DNA from: Atopobacter phocae ATCC BAA-285
GTDB lineage: Bacteria > Bacillota > Bacilli > Lactobacillales > Aerococcaceae
Direction: 5' to 3'
Assembly (NCBI RefSeq): GCF_000526675.1
Contig: NZ_JAGN01000017.1
Coordinates: forward strand, 1 to 32,271
Length of the DNA: 32,271 nucleotides
In this document: in pieces, positions 15,272-24,246 of the stretch
Position numbering within the stretch: the stretch's first letter is position 1
Layout: each line of letters opens with the position of its first letter
Position numbers and translations under genes: made by a program
The notes under the pieces: model-generated
Database searches by the model: none
Told to the model about the DNA's origin: nothing
The model's input: the letters and a program-made list of their open reading frames with translations, nothing else

Positions 15272-16654
15272 ATGTTATTTACTTTAAAAAAAGATGAATG
15301 GTTCGGTAATATTAAAAATGATACTTTAAGTGGATTAGTTACTGCCATTGCACTTATTCCAGAAGTGATTGGTTTTGCTATCATTGCTGGTGTTAATCCA
15401 ATTACCGCACTATTCGCATCTGTATCAACAGCAGTTATCACCTCACTTACAAGCGGTCGACCTGCTATGGTATCTGCAGCTGCAGGATCCATGGCACTTA
15501 TTATGGTTTCACTAATCAAGAATTATGGAATTGAATATATGATTGCCGCAACCATTTTAACAGGATTTATTCAAATACTTCTCGGATACTTAGGTATTCA
15601 CCGATTGATGAAATTCATTTCAAAGCCGGTGATGTTAGGATTCGTTAATGCGCTAGCTATCTTAATCTTTCTAGCTCAAGTGCATCAACTGGTCGGTGGT
15701 AATCAAGCTACTTATATCGTCGTTTTTCTCGCTGTATTAGGTATGTTTATTATTCCTAAATTTTTTGCTACTATCCCTCCTGCATTGATTGTTATTGTAT
15801 TAGCTACATTGACTACTATGTTTAGTTCTGTGGAACTGCAAACAGTGGGCGATTTAGGTGATATGTCAGGTACGATTCCAGGATTAACTTTCCCTATCGT
15901 TCCATTTACTATCGAAACATTAGGCATTATTTTACCTGTATCTATCGGTTTATCGATGGTAGGTCTGATAGAATCGTTATTAACACTTCCATTAGTCGAT
16001 GACATGACTGGTTCACAAGGTGATACACAGCGAGAAGTAAAATCACAAGGATTAGCTAATATTGTTACTGGATTTTTTGGTGGTCCAGCAGGTTGTGCTA
16101 TGATTGGTCAATCAGTTATCAATGTTAAATCTGGTGGGCGAAAACGTTTATCTACTTTAGTGGCCGGTTTATCATTGCTTGTACTGATTGTTTTCTTCAA
16201 AGATATTATGATTCAAATCCCTACTGCTGCGCTTATTGGGATTATGATGACTGTTGCTTTTGAAACTTTTGATTGGGAAAGCATTAAATCAATTAAAACA
16301 ACACCACTATCGGATCTTGTTATTATGGTTGTCACTATTAGCATTGTTGTATACACACATAATTTGGCAATTGGTATTTTCAGTGGTATTCTGCTACATA
16401 TGATTATCTTCACTGTGAATGCTTCCCGTTTAGTTATTGAAGAAATGGATGACACCATCCATATTCACGGACTATTATTCTTTGTTTCAGCGAATCAATT
16501 AACTGAACATTTTAAAACAACTGATTGGTCCCACATTCATACAATTAATTTAGATGGCTTAAAAGTTCTGGATGAAGCAGGACAACACGTACTTGAACAA
16601 TTCATTCAAGACATTAAAAAGCAATCTCCATCAATCAACGTAATCCAAAAATAA
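15272..16654 (+). CDS. SulP family anion transporter with short STAS domain
   Basis: It is an anion transporter (sulfate, bicarbonate or similar) of the SulP/SLC26 family. About 10-12 membrane segments cover residues 15-385. The N-terminal D-T-L-S-G-L-V-T-A-I-A-L-I-P-E and later S-A-A-A-G-S-M-A and G-G-P-A-G-C-A-M-I-G-Q-S motifs are typical of the core. The cytosolic STAS domain (about 390-460) is short and has D-E-A-G where many STAS domains carry a phosphorylatable Ser, so phospho-control seems lost. Length of 460 aa is at the short end of the family. It is cotranscribed with the upstream Usp gene. No sulfate-assimilation genes are near, so the anion is uncertain. Confidence 0.9.
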   Translation: MLFTLKKDEWFGNIKNDTLSGLVTAIALIPEVIGFAIIAGVNPITALFASVSTAVITSLTSGRPAMVSAAAGSMALIMVSLIKNYGIEYMIAATILTGFIQILLGYLGIHRLMKFISKPVMLGFVNALAILIFLAQVHQLVGGNQATYIVVFLAVLGMFIIPKFFATIPPALIVIVLATLTTMFSSVELQTVGDLGDMSGTIPGLTFPIVPFTIETLGIILPVSIGLSMVGLIESLLTLPLVDDMTGSQGDTQREVKSQGLANIVTGFFGGPAGCAMIGQSVINVKSGGRKRLSTLVAGLSLLVLIVFFKDIMIQIPTAALIGIMMTVAFETFDWESIKSIKTTPLSDLVIMVVTISIVVYTHNLAIGIFSGILLHMIIFTVNASRLVIEEMDDTIHIHGLLFFVSANQLTEHFKTTDWSHIHTINLDGLKVLDEAGQHVLEQFIQDIKKQSPSINVIQK

Positions 16655-16698
16655 AAGAACATTTAATTATTAAATATAATGAACAAATTAACTATTAT

Positions 16699-16731
16699 AG
16701 CGTAATCGATTTAGTTCGATGCGCTTTTTTT
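16699..16731 (+). terminator. Terminator after sulP
   Basis: AGCG-TA-ATCGA (16699-16709) pairs with TCGAT-GCGCT (16716-16725), followed by a run of T. Confidence 0.7.
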
Positions 16732-16771
16732 ATTGATTAATCTTCAATTTCAAATAAATCTAATACGATAT

Positions 16772-16812
16772 AAAAAAAGAAGATAAAGTCACTCAACAGT
16801 GACTTTATCTTC
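16772..16812 (-). terminator. Terminator after yacL
   Basis: A perfect 15-base stem, GAAGATAAAGTCACT (16779-16793) with its complement (16798-16812), has a four-base loop and a T-run on the minus strand. Confidence 0.88.
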
Positions 16813-16821
16813 TCATCTATT

Positions 16822-17964
16822 TTATTGAATAGAACTACTTTCTTCTGGAATTCGTTTTCTAGCCGGTGCTAATTTAGCAAAAATCATTCGTCCTGCTGCT
16901 GTTTGAAGCGCACTAGTTACTACGACATCAACTGTTTCGTTAATGTGAAGCTGTCCTTCTTCAACTACGATCATTGTTCCGTCTTCTAAGTAAGCTACAC
17001 CTTGTTGTCGTTCTGTTCCATTCTTAACAATCATAACTTTTAACATTTCACCAGGAATAACGACGGGCTTAACTGCATTCGCTAATGCATTAATATTAAA
17101 TACTGGCACATTTTGAAATTCTGCCACCTTATTCAAATTAAAATCGTTCGTCACGACAATACCATCAATCCCTTTTGCCAGTCGGATTAATTTAGTATCG
17201 ACTTCACTAATATCTTCATAATCTCCTTCATAAATTTCCAATTTGATTTGATCATCTTTTTGAAGTTGATTTAAAATATCTAAACCGCGACGTCCTCTAC
17301 TTCTTTTTAACGTATCTGATGAATCAGCGATTAATTGCAATTCATTTAAAACGAATGTTGGAACAACAATTGTACCTTCAATGAAACCTGATTGTAAAAT
17401 ATCATAAATACGGCCATCAATAATTACACTGGTGTCTAAAATTTTATACTGTCTAAAATTGTCTTGTACTTTTCGATCCAGTACAACAGAATCTTCTTGA
17501 ACTACTTCAACTGATTTATTACGACCCATTTGAAATAATTTCTTAAAATCTTCCAAACGAGTGGTCAATGTACGGAATCCTAAGTACCCCAATACAACAA
17601 ATAAAATAGGTGAAACAATTTGCTTCACTAATGGAATCTCAATACTATTAATCCCTATACTAATAAATGTCGCGATGAGTAAACCGATAATAATACCTAC
17701 ACTTCCAAGTAATAGATATAATGGTGATTGTTTACTAATTGCATTTTCTACTCGTCGTACTAATTGAATGATTTGGTTCATCAATAAGAAAGATAAAATA
17801 ATAAAAATAATTGCACCAACCAATATATTGATAAACCAATGATTCATTGGACTATTTGCTAGTTTTAGCCAATTCCACACTTCTGGCATATAGGTAATAC
17901 CTAAACTACTACCTATGACTACAAATATGAATCGAATAATTCGTCGCGTCATATTATTTTGCAT
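16822..17964 (-). CDS. PIN-TRAM domain membrane protein (YacL family)
   Basis: Four hydrophobic segments occupy about residues 8-125. A PIN nuclease-like domain follows, with L-D-T-S-V-I-I-D-G-R-I and acidic residues in V-L-N-E-L and V-T-N-D-F-N, then a C-terminal TRAM domain (about 290-350, a small RNA-binding fold). This is the architecture of YacL, a putative membrane-bound ribonuclease of unknown target. A frame from 18021 is possible, but the ribosome binding site AAAGGAGAGG sits in front of the ATG at 17964, giving 380 aa. A TATAAT box at 18020-18025 could be its own -10. Placement after dut-radA is the usual Firmicutes order; gltX, often next, is absent here. Confidence 0.9.
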   Translation of the reverse strand: MQNNMTRRIIRFIFVVIGSSLGITYMPEVWNWLKLANSPMNHWFINILVGAIIFIILSFLLMNQIIQLVRRVENAISKQSPLYLLLGSVGIIIGLLIATFISIGINSIEIPLVKQIVSPILFVVLGYLGFRTLTTRLEDFKKLFQMGRNKSVEVVQEDSVVLDRKVQDNFRQYKILDTSVIIDGRIYDILQSGFIEGTIVVPTFVLNELQLIADSSDTLKRSRGRRGLDILNQLQKDDQIKLEIYEGDYEDISEVDTKLIRLAKGIDGIVVTNDFNLNKVAEFQNVPVFNINALANAVKPVVIPGEMLKVMIVKNGTERQQGVAYLEDGTMIVVEEGQLHINETVDVVVTSALQTAAGRMIFAKLAPARKRIPEESSSIQ

Positions 17965-18092
17965 GATATCCTCTCCTTTTTCATAAAAATTTATTTGCTG
18001 GACACTCAGAACAGTATCCATTATACCCGATGAAGACGAAAAAAAACGTTTTCTTATAAAATAAATAAAATTTTATACAATAAAATTTTACT

Positions 18093-19460
18093 TTACTTTT
18101 TTGGGAAAGCCTTATTTATTGCTTCTCGGACAGTTCTTACACCAACAATTGTTAAACTACTTTTAGGCAAGCGCTCGACATTATTAGCAGGTACAAAAAT
18201 CCGTTTGAAGCCTAATTTTTCTACTTCACGAATACGTTCTTCAATTCGATTAACACGACGAATTTCTCCTGATAAACCAATCTCGCCGACAAAACAATCT
18301 AGCGCTTGTGTTGGCTCATCATAATAACTTGACACGACACTCATTGCTACAGCTAAATCAATTGCTGGTTCATCTAATCGTAATCCACCCGTTGATTTAA
18401 AATAGGCATCCTGATTTTGTAGTAGCAAACCCGCCCTTTTCTCTAACACTGCCATAATTAACATGGCCCGATTTAAGTTTAAGCCACTCGTTGTTCGACG
18501 TGCATTTCCAAAATTAGTCGGAGTGACGAGCGACTGAACTTCTGCAAGAATGGGGCGTGTCCCCTCTAATGACACCACCACAGCTGATCCAGCTGCATCA
18601 CTAACTCGTTCTTCCAAGAATAATTCTGAAGGATTAGATACTTCACTCAATCCACTTAAAGTCATTTCAAATACACCAATTTCATTAGTCGAACCAAAGC
18701 GATTTTTTACTGATCTCAAAATTCGGAATGATTGAAACTTTTCACCTTCAAAATATAGTACCGTGTCTACCATATGTTCCAACATACGCGGTCCAGCAAT
18801 AGCCCCATCTTTCGTTACATGTCCAACAATGAACGTCGCTATTTGATTCGTTTTTGATAGTCGCATCAAAGTAGCCGTTGTTTCTCTAACATGCGATACA
18901 GAACCTTGCACTCCATTAACATCCGGATGAACCATTGTTTGAATTGAATCTACAATCAGTAAATCAGGTTGTAATTCCTCCGCTACGCGAACAATTAAAC
19001 CAATATCTGTTTCAGCGTAGACAAAAAAATCACCACTAAAATCTTCCATTCGTTCCGCCCGCATTTTAACCTGATTTTCACTTTCTTCTCCAGTCACATA
19101 CAGTACTTTATAACCTGCATGCGTCAATTGCGAAGACAATTGTAATAAAATCGTTGACTTACCTATTCCAGGATCGCCACCAATTAATAGCAATGAACCT
19201 GGTACAATCCCACCACCTAAAACTCGATTCATTTCTGGCATAGCCGTTTTAATTCGTGGAGTAGCAGATAATTGTACATCATTGATTTTGACTGGTTTTC
19301 GCCGTATTGTATCATTTTGACCTAAAGGTGTTGCTTTTTTTGATTCAACAAACTCTTTTAGTGAATCCCATTCACCACAATTCGGACATTTTCCCATCCA
19401 CTTTGGTGATTCATATCCACAGTTATCGCAAACAAAAGTTGTTGATTGTTTTTTTGCCAT
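18093..19460 (-). CDS. radA: DNA repair protein RadA
   Basis: RadA is a RecA-like branch-migration helicase acting in recombinational repair and, in related bacteria, transformation. Domains are in normal order: zinc finger with Cys11, Cys14, Cys25 and Cys28; Walker [10 protein letters not shown] at 95-103; Walker B in L-L-I-V-D-S-I; the RadA-specific K-N-R-F-G at 252-256; and a C-terminal Lon-like domain. Length of 455 aa is standard. It follows dut by 21 bases with ribosome binding site AAAGGGGA, so they form one transcript. Confidence 0.97.
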   Translation of the reverse strand: MAKKQSTTFVCDNCGYESPKWMGKCPNCGEWDSLKEFVESKKATPLGQNDTIRRKPVKINDVQLSATPRIKTAMPEMNRVLGGGIVPGSLLLIGGDPGIGKSTILLQLSSQLTHAGYKVLYVTGEESENQVKMRAERMEDFSGDFFVYAETDIGLIVRVAEELQPDLLIVDSIQTMVHPDVNGVQGSVSHVRETTATLMRLSKTNQIATFIVGHVTKDGAIAGPRMLEHMVDTVLYFEGEKFQSFRILRSVKNRFGSTNEIGVFEMTLSGLSEVSNPSELFLEERVSDAAGSAVVVSLEGTRPILAEVQSLVTPTNFGNARRTTSGLNLNRAMLIMAVLEKRAGLLLQNQDAYFKSTGGLRLDEPAIDLAVAMSVVSSYYDEPTQALDCFVGEIGLSGEIRRVNRIEERIREVEKLGFKRIFVPANNVERLPKSSLTIVGVRTVREAINKAFPKK

Positions 19461-19481
19461 TTCATTCCCCTTTCTTACGAA

Positions 19482-20012
19482 CTAACGTGCAGAAGATCCA
19501 AAACCACCTGTTCGCTCTTGGTGATTCACTTGTTCATTATCTGCTTTTAGAAAAGTTTGGAAAATTCCTTGTCCAATTCTTTCCCCTTTTTTTATTGTAT
19601 AGTCTCGTAAGCCATAATTAATTAATTGAAAGTAAATATGTCCTTCATTCTGTTCATTACCGTAATAGTCACTATCTACAATACCTACGCCATTTGGTAG
19701 AATTAGAAAATGCTTTAAAGGATTACTTGAACGATTCGTAAGTTGCAAATATTCATCTTGTCCCATATACGCTTTAATCCCTGTTGGAACTAACTTAGGT
19801 TTCAAACGTGGAGCTTCTCCATCCATTGTTTGATTCAATAGCCGTGCCATTAATACACGAAAAACTTCTGACCAAAAAGATGGCAAAGTGATATCTTCAG
19901 CCGCCTCAAAATCATAACCCGCTGAATGTTTCGTTTGACGCTGTGGTAAATTAATTTCTTGATCTAAATAAGTAGTAACTACTTCAAAACCTCGTACACG
20001 TTTATTTTCCAT
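19482..20012 (-). CDS. dut: dUTP diphosphatase (trimeric dUTPase)
   Basis: It hydrolyses dUTP to dUMP, keeping uracil out of DNA and supplying thymidylate synthesis. Conserved motifs of the trimeric family are present in order: A-G-Y-D-F-E-A (31-37), N-R-S-S, N-G-V-G-I-V-D-S-D-Y-Y-G-N (third motif with the catalytic Asp), K-G-E-R-I-G-Q and C-terminal R-T-G-G-F-G-S-S that closes over the nucleotide. At 176 aa it is longer than the roughly 150-aa standard, with an insertion around residues 45-80 after motif 1. A TACACT box in TGATACACT (20048-20053) may be an extended -10 for dut-radA. Confidence 0.94.
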   Translation of the reverse strand: MENKRVRGFEVVTTYLDQEINLPQRQTKHSAGYDFEAAEDITLPSFWSEVFRVLMARLLNQTMDGEAPRLKPKLVPTGIKAYMGQDEYLQLTNRSSNPLKHFLILPNGVGIVDSDYYGNEQNEGHIYFQLINYGLRDYTIKKGERIGQGIFQTFLKADNEQVNHQERTGGFGSSAR

Positions 20013-20185
20013 TATTTATTTACACTCCTTTTTATACTCTCGTAATTAGTGTATCACATTCCTTAATTATTCAGACTTGTAACTCCTTGTTTTACACATT
20101 TTTTAAGGTGGGTTACATATTTTGAAATGATTCAGCAATATGACGGATAATTGATTAGATTTTCGTTATTTTGCTCATAGTAAAA

Positions 20186-20206
20186 TGTAATCCTTTTCAT
20201 TATAAT
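20186..20206 (+). promoter_or_regulatory. msmK promoter with imperfect cre
   Basis: TATAAT at 20201-20206 is a consensus -10 box. TGTAATCCTTTTCA directly upstream (20186-20199) fits the cre pattern TGWNANCGNTNWCA except that the central CG is CC. The CG is normally essential, so CcpA binding is doubtful. No clear -35 box is seen. Confidence 0.45.
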
Positions 20207-20234
20207 TATATATAACATGAAAGGGGTTTTTTAA

Positions 20235-21344
20235 ATGGTACAAATTAAATTAGATTCCGTATATAAAATGTATGATCATGCTGAACGTTATTCTGTTTCA
20301 GATTTTAATTTAGATATTCAAGATCGTGAATTTATTGTTTTCGTTGGACCTTCAGGTTGTGGTAAATCAACAACATTACGAATGGTCGCAGGTTTAGAAG
20401 ATATCACAAAAGGTGAACTTAAAATTGGTGACGTTGTAATGAACGACGTAGCACCAAAAGATCGTGACATCGCAATGGTATTCCAAAACTATGCTCTTTA
20501 CCCTCATATGACTGTTTATGACAACATGGCTTTTGGTTTAAAATTAAGAAAATACGATAAAGACGAAATTAAAAAACGTGTTGAAAATGCTGCTGAAATT
20601 CTTGGTCTAGCTGAATTATTAGACCGTAAACCAGCTGCTTTATCTGGTGGACAACGTCAACGTGTGGCGCTAGGTCGTGCAATCGTTCGTGATGCTAAAG
20701 TATTCTTAATGGACGAACCTCTATCTAACTTAGACGCTAAACTTCGTGTAGCGATGCGTGCGGAAATTGCAAAATTACACCGTCGTTTAAAAACAACAAC
20801 TATTTATGTTACACATGACCAAACAGAAGCAATGACAATGGCAGACCGTATCGTTATTATGAACGCAGGGGTTATCCAACAAATTGGTTCTCCTTATGAA
20901 GTTTATAACTCACCAGCTAACGTTTTCGTTGCAAGTTTCATTGGTTCACCAGCAATGAATTTCTTCAACGTAACTTACAAAGATGGTGTCATCAAAGATG
21001 GCGATAAATTAACATTAGTAGTTCCAGAAGGACGTCGTAAAGTATTAGATGCTAAAGGATATGATGGCAAACAATTAATTTTCGGTATTCGTCCAGAAAA
21101 CATCGCAACTGAACCTATCGTTTTAGATGTACATCCAAACCAAAACGTTGAAGCAGAAGTTGTTGTTTCAGAGTTACTTGGTTCAGAAAGTATGCTATAT
21201 AGTAAATTAGGTGAAACTGAATTTGTTGCAAAAGTAGATGCACGTAACATCTATAAACCAGGTGACCAAATTACTCTTGCATTCGATATGAACAAAGCAC
21301 ACTTCTTTGATTCAGAAACAGAAATGGTTATTACAGCTGATTAA
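20235..21344 (+). CDS. msmK: Sugar ABC transporter ATP-binding protein (MsmK/UgpC/MalK type), stand-alone
   Basis: It is an ATPase that powers carbohydrate ABC importers. Walker A G-P-S-G-C-G-K-S-T, Q-loop Q-N-Y-A-L-Y-P-H, signature L-S-G-G-Q-R-Q-R, Walker B V-F-L-M-D-E-P and a C-terminal TOBE/OB regulatory region (from about 235) are all present; length of 369 aa is typical. There are no permease or sugar-binding genes next to it: it has its own promoter and terminator. In streptococci such a lone MsmK energises several separate sugar importers, and the same is likely here. Its codons look more regular than those of its neighbours (for example many GGT, GTT and CGT), which suggests high expression. 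Confidence 0.93.
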   Translation: MVQIKLDSVYKMYDHAERYSVSDFNLDIQDREFIVFVGPSGCGKSTTLRMVAGLEDITKGELKIGDVVMNDVAPKDRDIAMVFQNYALYPHMTVYDNMAFGLKLRKYDKDEIKKRVENAAEILGLAELLDRKPAALSGGQRQRVALGRAIVRDAKVFLMDEPLSNLDAKLRVAMRAEIAKLHRRLKTTTIYVTHDQTEAMTMADRIVIMNAGVIQQIGSPYEVYNSPANVFVASFIGSPAMNFFNVTYKDGVIKDGDKLTLVVPEGRRKVLDAKGYDGKQLIFGIRPENIATEPIVLDVHPNQNVEAEVVVSELLGSESMLYSKLGETEFVAKVDARNIYKPGDQITLAFDMNKAHFFDSETEMVITAD

Positions 21345-21353
21345 ATCTTAAAG

Positions 21354-21378
21354 AAGCACTGAAATTCAGTGCTTTTTT
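21354..21378 (+). terminator. Terminator after msmK
   Basis: AAGCACTGAA pairs with TTCAGTGCTT around a one- to two-base loop, followed by T residues. Confidence 0.88.
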
Positions 21379-21436
21379 ATTATATTCTTCGATTATCCAT
21401 ATAAGCTAAATAAATGTATCGGCTTTCAAGGCGTGA

Positions 21437-21442
21437 TATACT
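21437..21442 (+). promoter_or_regulatory. Extended -10 box upstream of the GST gene
   Basis: TGATATACT has the TGn extension plus TATACT, about 30 bases before the ATG; no good -35 box is seen. Confidence 0.5.
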
Positions 21443-21474
21443 AAACGTACTAAATATTATAGAGGAGGACTTTT

Positions 21475-22089
21475 ATGAAACTATTTTATGCACCCGGTAC
21501 ATGTGCGCTTGCTTGTTGGATTGCCTTTGAGTGGGCTGGAGCAGATGATTACACCGTCGAAAAAGTAGTACTTGGATCTAAAGAGTTATATGAGGTTAAC
21601 CCTTTAGGTATGGTTCCTGCTATAAAATTTGAAAATGACGAAATTTTGACACAGGCAGGTGCCATTTTAAATTTTATCGCACAAAAATATCCTTCACATA
21701 ATCTAGGAGCAGATGAAGATATTATGGATATTTTTAAATTTAATGAAATCATGGATTTCCTTTCAGCTGATTTTCATCCTGCTTTTTGGCCCATGTTTTC
21801 ACCTAATCGTTTTACAACCGAAGATTCTAAAGAAGCTCAAGATGCTGTTGTTGAAGCAGCCTTTAAACGCATTGACATTGCAATGAATCATTTAGATCAT
21901 TTAATTGGTGATACCAATCATGTTTATAAAGACAAACGAACAGTTGCTGATGCCTATGCTTATGTCATGGCACTTTGGTCTAAAATGACACCAAAATCAT
22001 ATACTGAATATCCGAATTTAGCTCGATTTATGGAAAGTATGAAAGAAGATTCTACTGTTCAACAAGTCATTGCAGCTTCTAAACAATAA
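21475..22089 (+). CDS. Glutathione S-transferase family protein, beta-class-like
   Basis: GSTs conjugate or use glutathione for detoxification. The N-terminal thioredoxin-fold domain starts M-K-L-F-Y-A-P-G-T-C with Cys10, the active cysteine of bacterial beta-class GSTs, and has N-P-L-G-M-V-P-A (cis-Pro). The C-terminal helical domain has H-P-A-F-W-P-M-F with His101, the beta-class partner residue. Length of 204 aa is normal. It is preceded by GAGGAGG and followed by a hairpin. GSTs of this class are typical of Proteobacteria and uncommon in Lactobacillales, so transfer is possible. Glutathione would have to be imported or made by a gene outside this window. Confidence 0.88.
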   Translation: MKLFYAPGTCALACWIAFEWAGADDYTVEKVVLGSKELYEVNPLGMVPAIKFENDEILTQAGAILNFIAQKYPSHNLGADEDIMDIFKFNEIMDFLSADFHPAFWPMFSPNRFTTEDSKEAQDAVVEAAFKRIDIAMNHLDHLIGDTNHVYKDKRTVADAYAYVMALWSKMTPKSYTEYPNLARFMESMKEDSTVQQVIAASKQ

Positions 22090-22126
22090 AATCGATTGAT
22101 AATAAATTAACTCATAAATTTTATAA

Positions 22127-22182
22127 TAAAAAAGACGATTATTCACCTTTTATCTTACGGAGAATGTACTCGTCTTTTTTTT
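22127..22182. terminator. Terminator between the GST and acyltransferase genes
   Basis: AAAAAAGACGA (to 22138) pairs with TCGTCTTTTTT (from 22170), with an interrupted inner stem between. T-runs on both strands suit convergent transcription. Confidence 0.65.
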
Positions 22183-22199
22183 ATAGATTATACAATTTG

Positions 22200-23216
22200 T
22201 CATCTCATATTTTTTAAATACACATATTTTTCCCATGGAATATTTAAGTATTTTAAAACACTTAGTAAACTCATCAAAGCTACTACAGTTAATATAAAGA
22301 TAAGCAATCCTTTTTGATCAGCACTCAAAGACCAACTTTGTGTCAGGAAAAAGCCCAGTTCAACGAAAATGGGATGAAAGAAAAAATAAAAACTACTTTT
22401 TTCTTTAAAATAACTCATATTAACAGATCTTAATAAAGGTGTCCGCGTGGCCCAGTTCATCAAAAAAGTTGAAAAAGGGACTAGTGCAACAAAAAAGTTT
22501 TTATCATCACCTTGATTAAAGTAGATAAAAATAGCTTCTAACAAAAACAAACATGATGCCACTAACAATTTAACTGTATAATTTTTGCTAAACATGGAAT
22601 GATGACGATACTTATACAAAATATAGCCCATATAAATAAATATCGGAACGAAAAATATACCATTTCTAGTCGTGAAAAATACTTTTCTATAGGATTGATA
22701 GCCTTCGAACCATTCGAAACGTCGAAAATAGCTCGCATATGTTTCAAGCGTACCCACGATGTACACTAAAAATAGAACGCTACCTACTATGAAGTCGTTG
22801 ACTCGTTTTTTTAATTGAGCGACAATAATATGTCCTGTTATTAAAGCAGGGAAATACCATAAATGATAGCAAAATCCAGTGTACACCAGTCCGACAAACA
22901 GTACTAGCGGAAAAGCCAATAAAGAAAAATTAAATGGACTAATATATAGATAAGCGTATGGTAAATACAAAATTGATAACACCAAATATACTTTAATCAT
23001 CTTTTTTAAGTAATCTCTCAGAGTATAATTTAAACTAGACATTCGCTGATGGATAAAAAATGATGAAGAAACTATAAAAAATGGGACTGCCATTCGACTA
23101 AAAATACTTTTTTGAATATAGTGAAGCGTATTATCCTGAAAAATACGCTGTACATGCAACATAATGACAAGAATAGAAAAAATAAATTGCAATAAACTAA
23201 TCATCGAATAATTCAT
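22200..23216 (-). CDS. Membrane acyltransferase, family 3
   Basis: It is an integral membrane O-acyltransferase-like protein of about 338 aa with about ten hydrophobic segments. The opening Y-S-M-I-S-L-L-Q-F-I-F and the conserved V-I-M-L-H-V-Q-R, with the family His, then R-M-A-V-P-F-F-I-V-S-S match the acyltransferase-3 group, including membrane domains of OatA-type and VanT-type proteins. The acceptor (cell wall sugar, teichoic acid, other) is unknown. The start is unclear: a good AGAGGTGAG lies about 27 bases upstream of the first clean ATG (23216), a GTG at 23246 overlaps that site, and the codons at the right distance are ATA/ATT. No partner genes are near. Confidence 0.82.
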   Translation of the reverse strand: MNYSMISLLQFIFSILVIMLHVQRIFQDNTLHYIQKSIFSRMAVPFFIVSSSFFIHQRMSSLNYTLRDYLKKMIKVYLVLSILYLPYAYLYISPFNFSLLAFPLVLFVGLVYTGFCYHLWYFPALITGHIIVAQLKKRVNDFIVGSVLFLVYIVGTLETYASYFRRFEWFEGYQSYRKVFFTTRNGIFFVPIFIYMGYILYKYRHHSMFSKNYTVKLLVASCLFLLEAIFIYFNQGDDKNFFVALVPFSTFLMNWATRTPLLRSVNMSYFKEKSSFYFFFHPIFVELGFFLTQSWSLSADQKGLLIFILTVVALMSLLSVLKYLNIPWEKYVYLKNMR

Positions 23217-23354
23217 TTGAATTTCTTTTTCTTTAATTATTCTCACCTCTCATTTTAATGACGAAATCATGCATTGTCTCAATCTGTTCCAGTTTGTCAT
23301 TATTATATCATTCACTAAGTAAAATTAAATCTATTGTCTGATAAATTAATGAAA

Positions 23355-23408
23355 TTAAAAAAAGTAAATGCAAAAGTTAATCATTTTTAACTTATTCCAT
23401 TTACTTTA
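23355..23408 (-). terminator. Terminator after the lipoprotein gene
   Basis: AAAGTAAATG (23361-23370) pairs with CATTTACTTT (23398-23407), and inside it AGTTAA with TTAACT. A T-rich tail follows on the minus strand. Confidence 0.72.
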
Positions 23409-23415
23409 GCTCTTG

Positions 23416-24129
23416 CTATTCTTTTTCCGATTGCAACTCCGCTGGCAATTGTCGAATATGTTGACGATTCAATCCCTCATAATAAAAAGATACTTGTCCT
23501 AATAATTGTTTTTGCCCATTGTAACCTTCAAAATGAACTTCATGGATTGTTTGTTCCTTTTCATTAATTACAATATTGATTTTCAACCGATCAACTTCTA
23601 ACATTGATTGATTGACTTGTTTTAAAAACTCATCGATTCGCTCACGTTTCGTTACAAAAACTTCGCCAATTACTTGCCATTTTTCACGCATTAAATCCAT
23701 TTGAGGTAAATAAGTTTCAGCTAACTTAGCAGCCTCTGTATAAGGTAAACTTAGCATATTTTTAGCAACTGTTTGTGTTTCCATCGAATGCATCCAATCA
23801 CCATCTAATGATCGATAGTAAGCATTACGACCATCCGAAATCATTTCAATTTTATTCACGTACTTGCCATTTTTCTTATCAATTCGAACACCTTCGCCAT
23901 GACCGTCCGTCCACGAAGCTCCTTGTGCTATCATTTTTTGAATAACATCTTTTGTTTTAACGTCATAATCTTCTCTACGCACTTCAAAATGATAATTTTC
24001 AACAGTAGTCACTTTCTTTTGAACTTTATCCGTTAATTGCAATACATCTATTTCCGACTGACAGCCGACCAATACACATAGACTTATCAAAAGAACACAT
24101 AGACTCATTATTTGTCGTCTATTTTTCAT
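23416..24129 (-). CDS. Lipoprotein of unknown function
   Basis: It is a 237-aa secreted protein with a lipoprotein signal: basic M-K-N-R-R-Q, a hydrophobic core and lipobox L-V-G-C (Cys23). The rest is hydrophilic, with alternating strand-like segments such as N-Y-H-F-E-V-R-R and L-K-I-N-I-V-I-N-E-K-E, reminiscent of LolA/LppX-like shells; that comparison is by eye only. No catalytic motif is seen. A frame from 24225 is open, but the ribosome binding site AAAGGAG is directly before the ATG at 24129. TGTTAAAAT upstream may be an extended -10. It is separated from pulA by a strong terminator, so it is probably transcribed alone. Confidence 0.82.
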   Translation of the reverse strand: MKNRRQIMSLCVLLISLCVLVGCQSEIDVLQLTDKVQKKVTTVENYHFEVRREDYDVKTKDVIQKMIAQGASWTDGHGEGVRIDKKNGKYVNKIEMISDGRNAYYRSLDGDWMHSMETQTVAKNMLSLPYTEAAKLAETYLPQMDLMREKWQVIGEVFVTKRERIDEFLKQVNQSMLEVDRLKINIVINEKEQTIHEVHFEGYNGQKQLLGQVSFYYEGLNRQHIRQLPAELQSEKE

Positions 24130-24172
24130 TTTATTCTCCTTTAAATTTACTGCTATCATTTTAACATAAAAT

Positions 24173-24205
24173 TCAAAAAAGTTGGTGGCTATCTGCCACC
24201 AACTT
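24173..24205 (-). terminator. Terminator after pulA
   Basis: AAGTTGGTGGC (24179-24189) pairs perfectly with GCCACCAACTT (24195-24205); a T-run follows on the minus strand. Confidence 0.92.
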
Positions 24206-24246
24206 AAAATAAACCTTAATAACAATTATTCATTATTTTATTGTTC

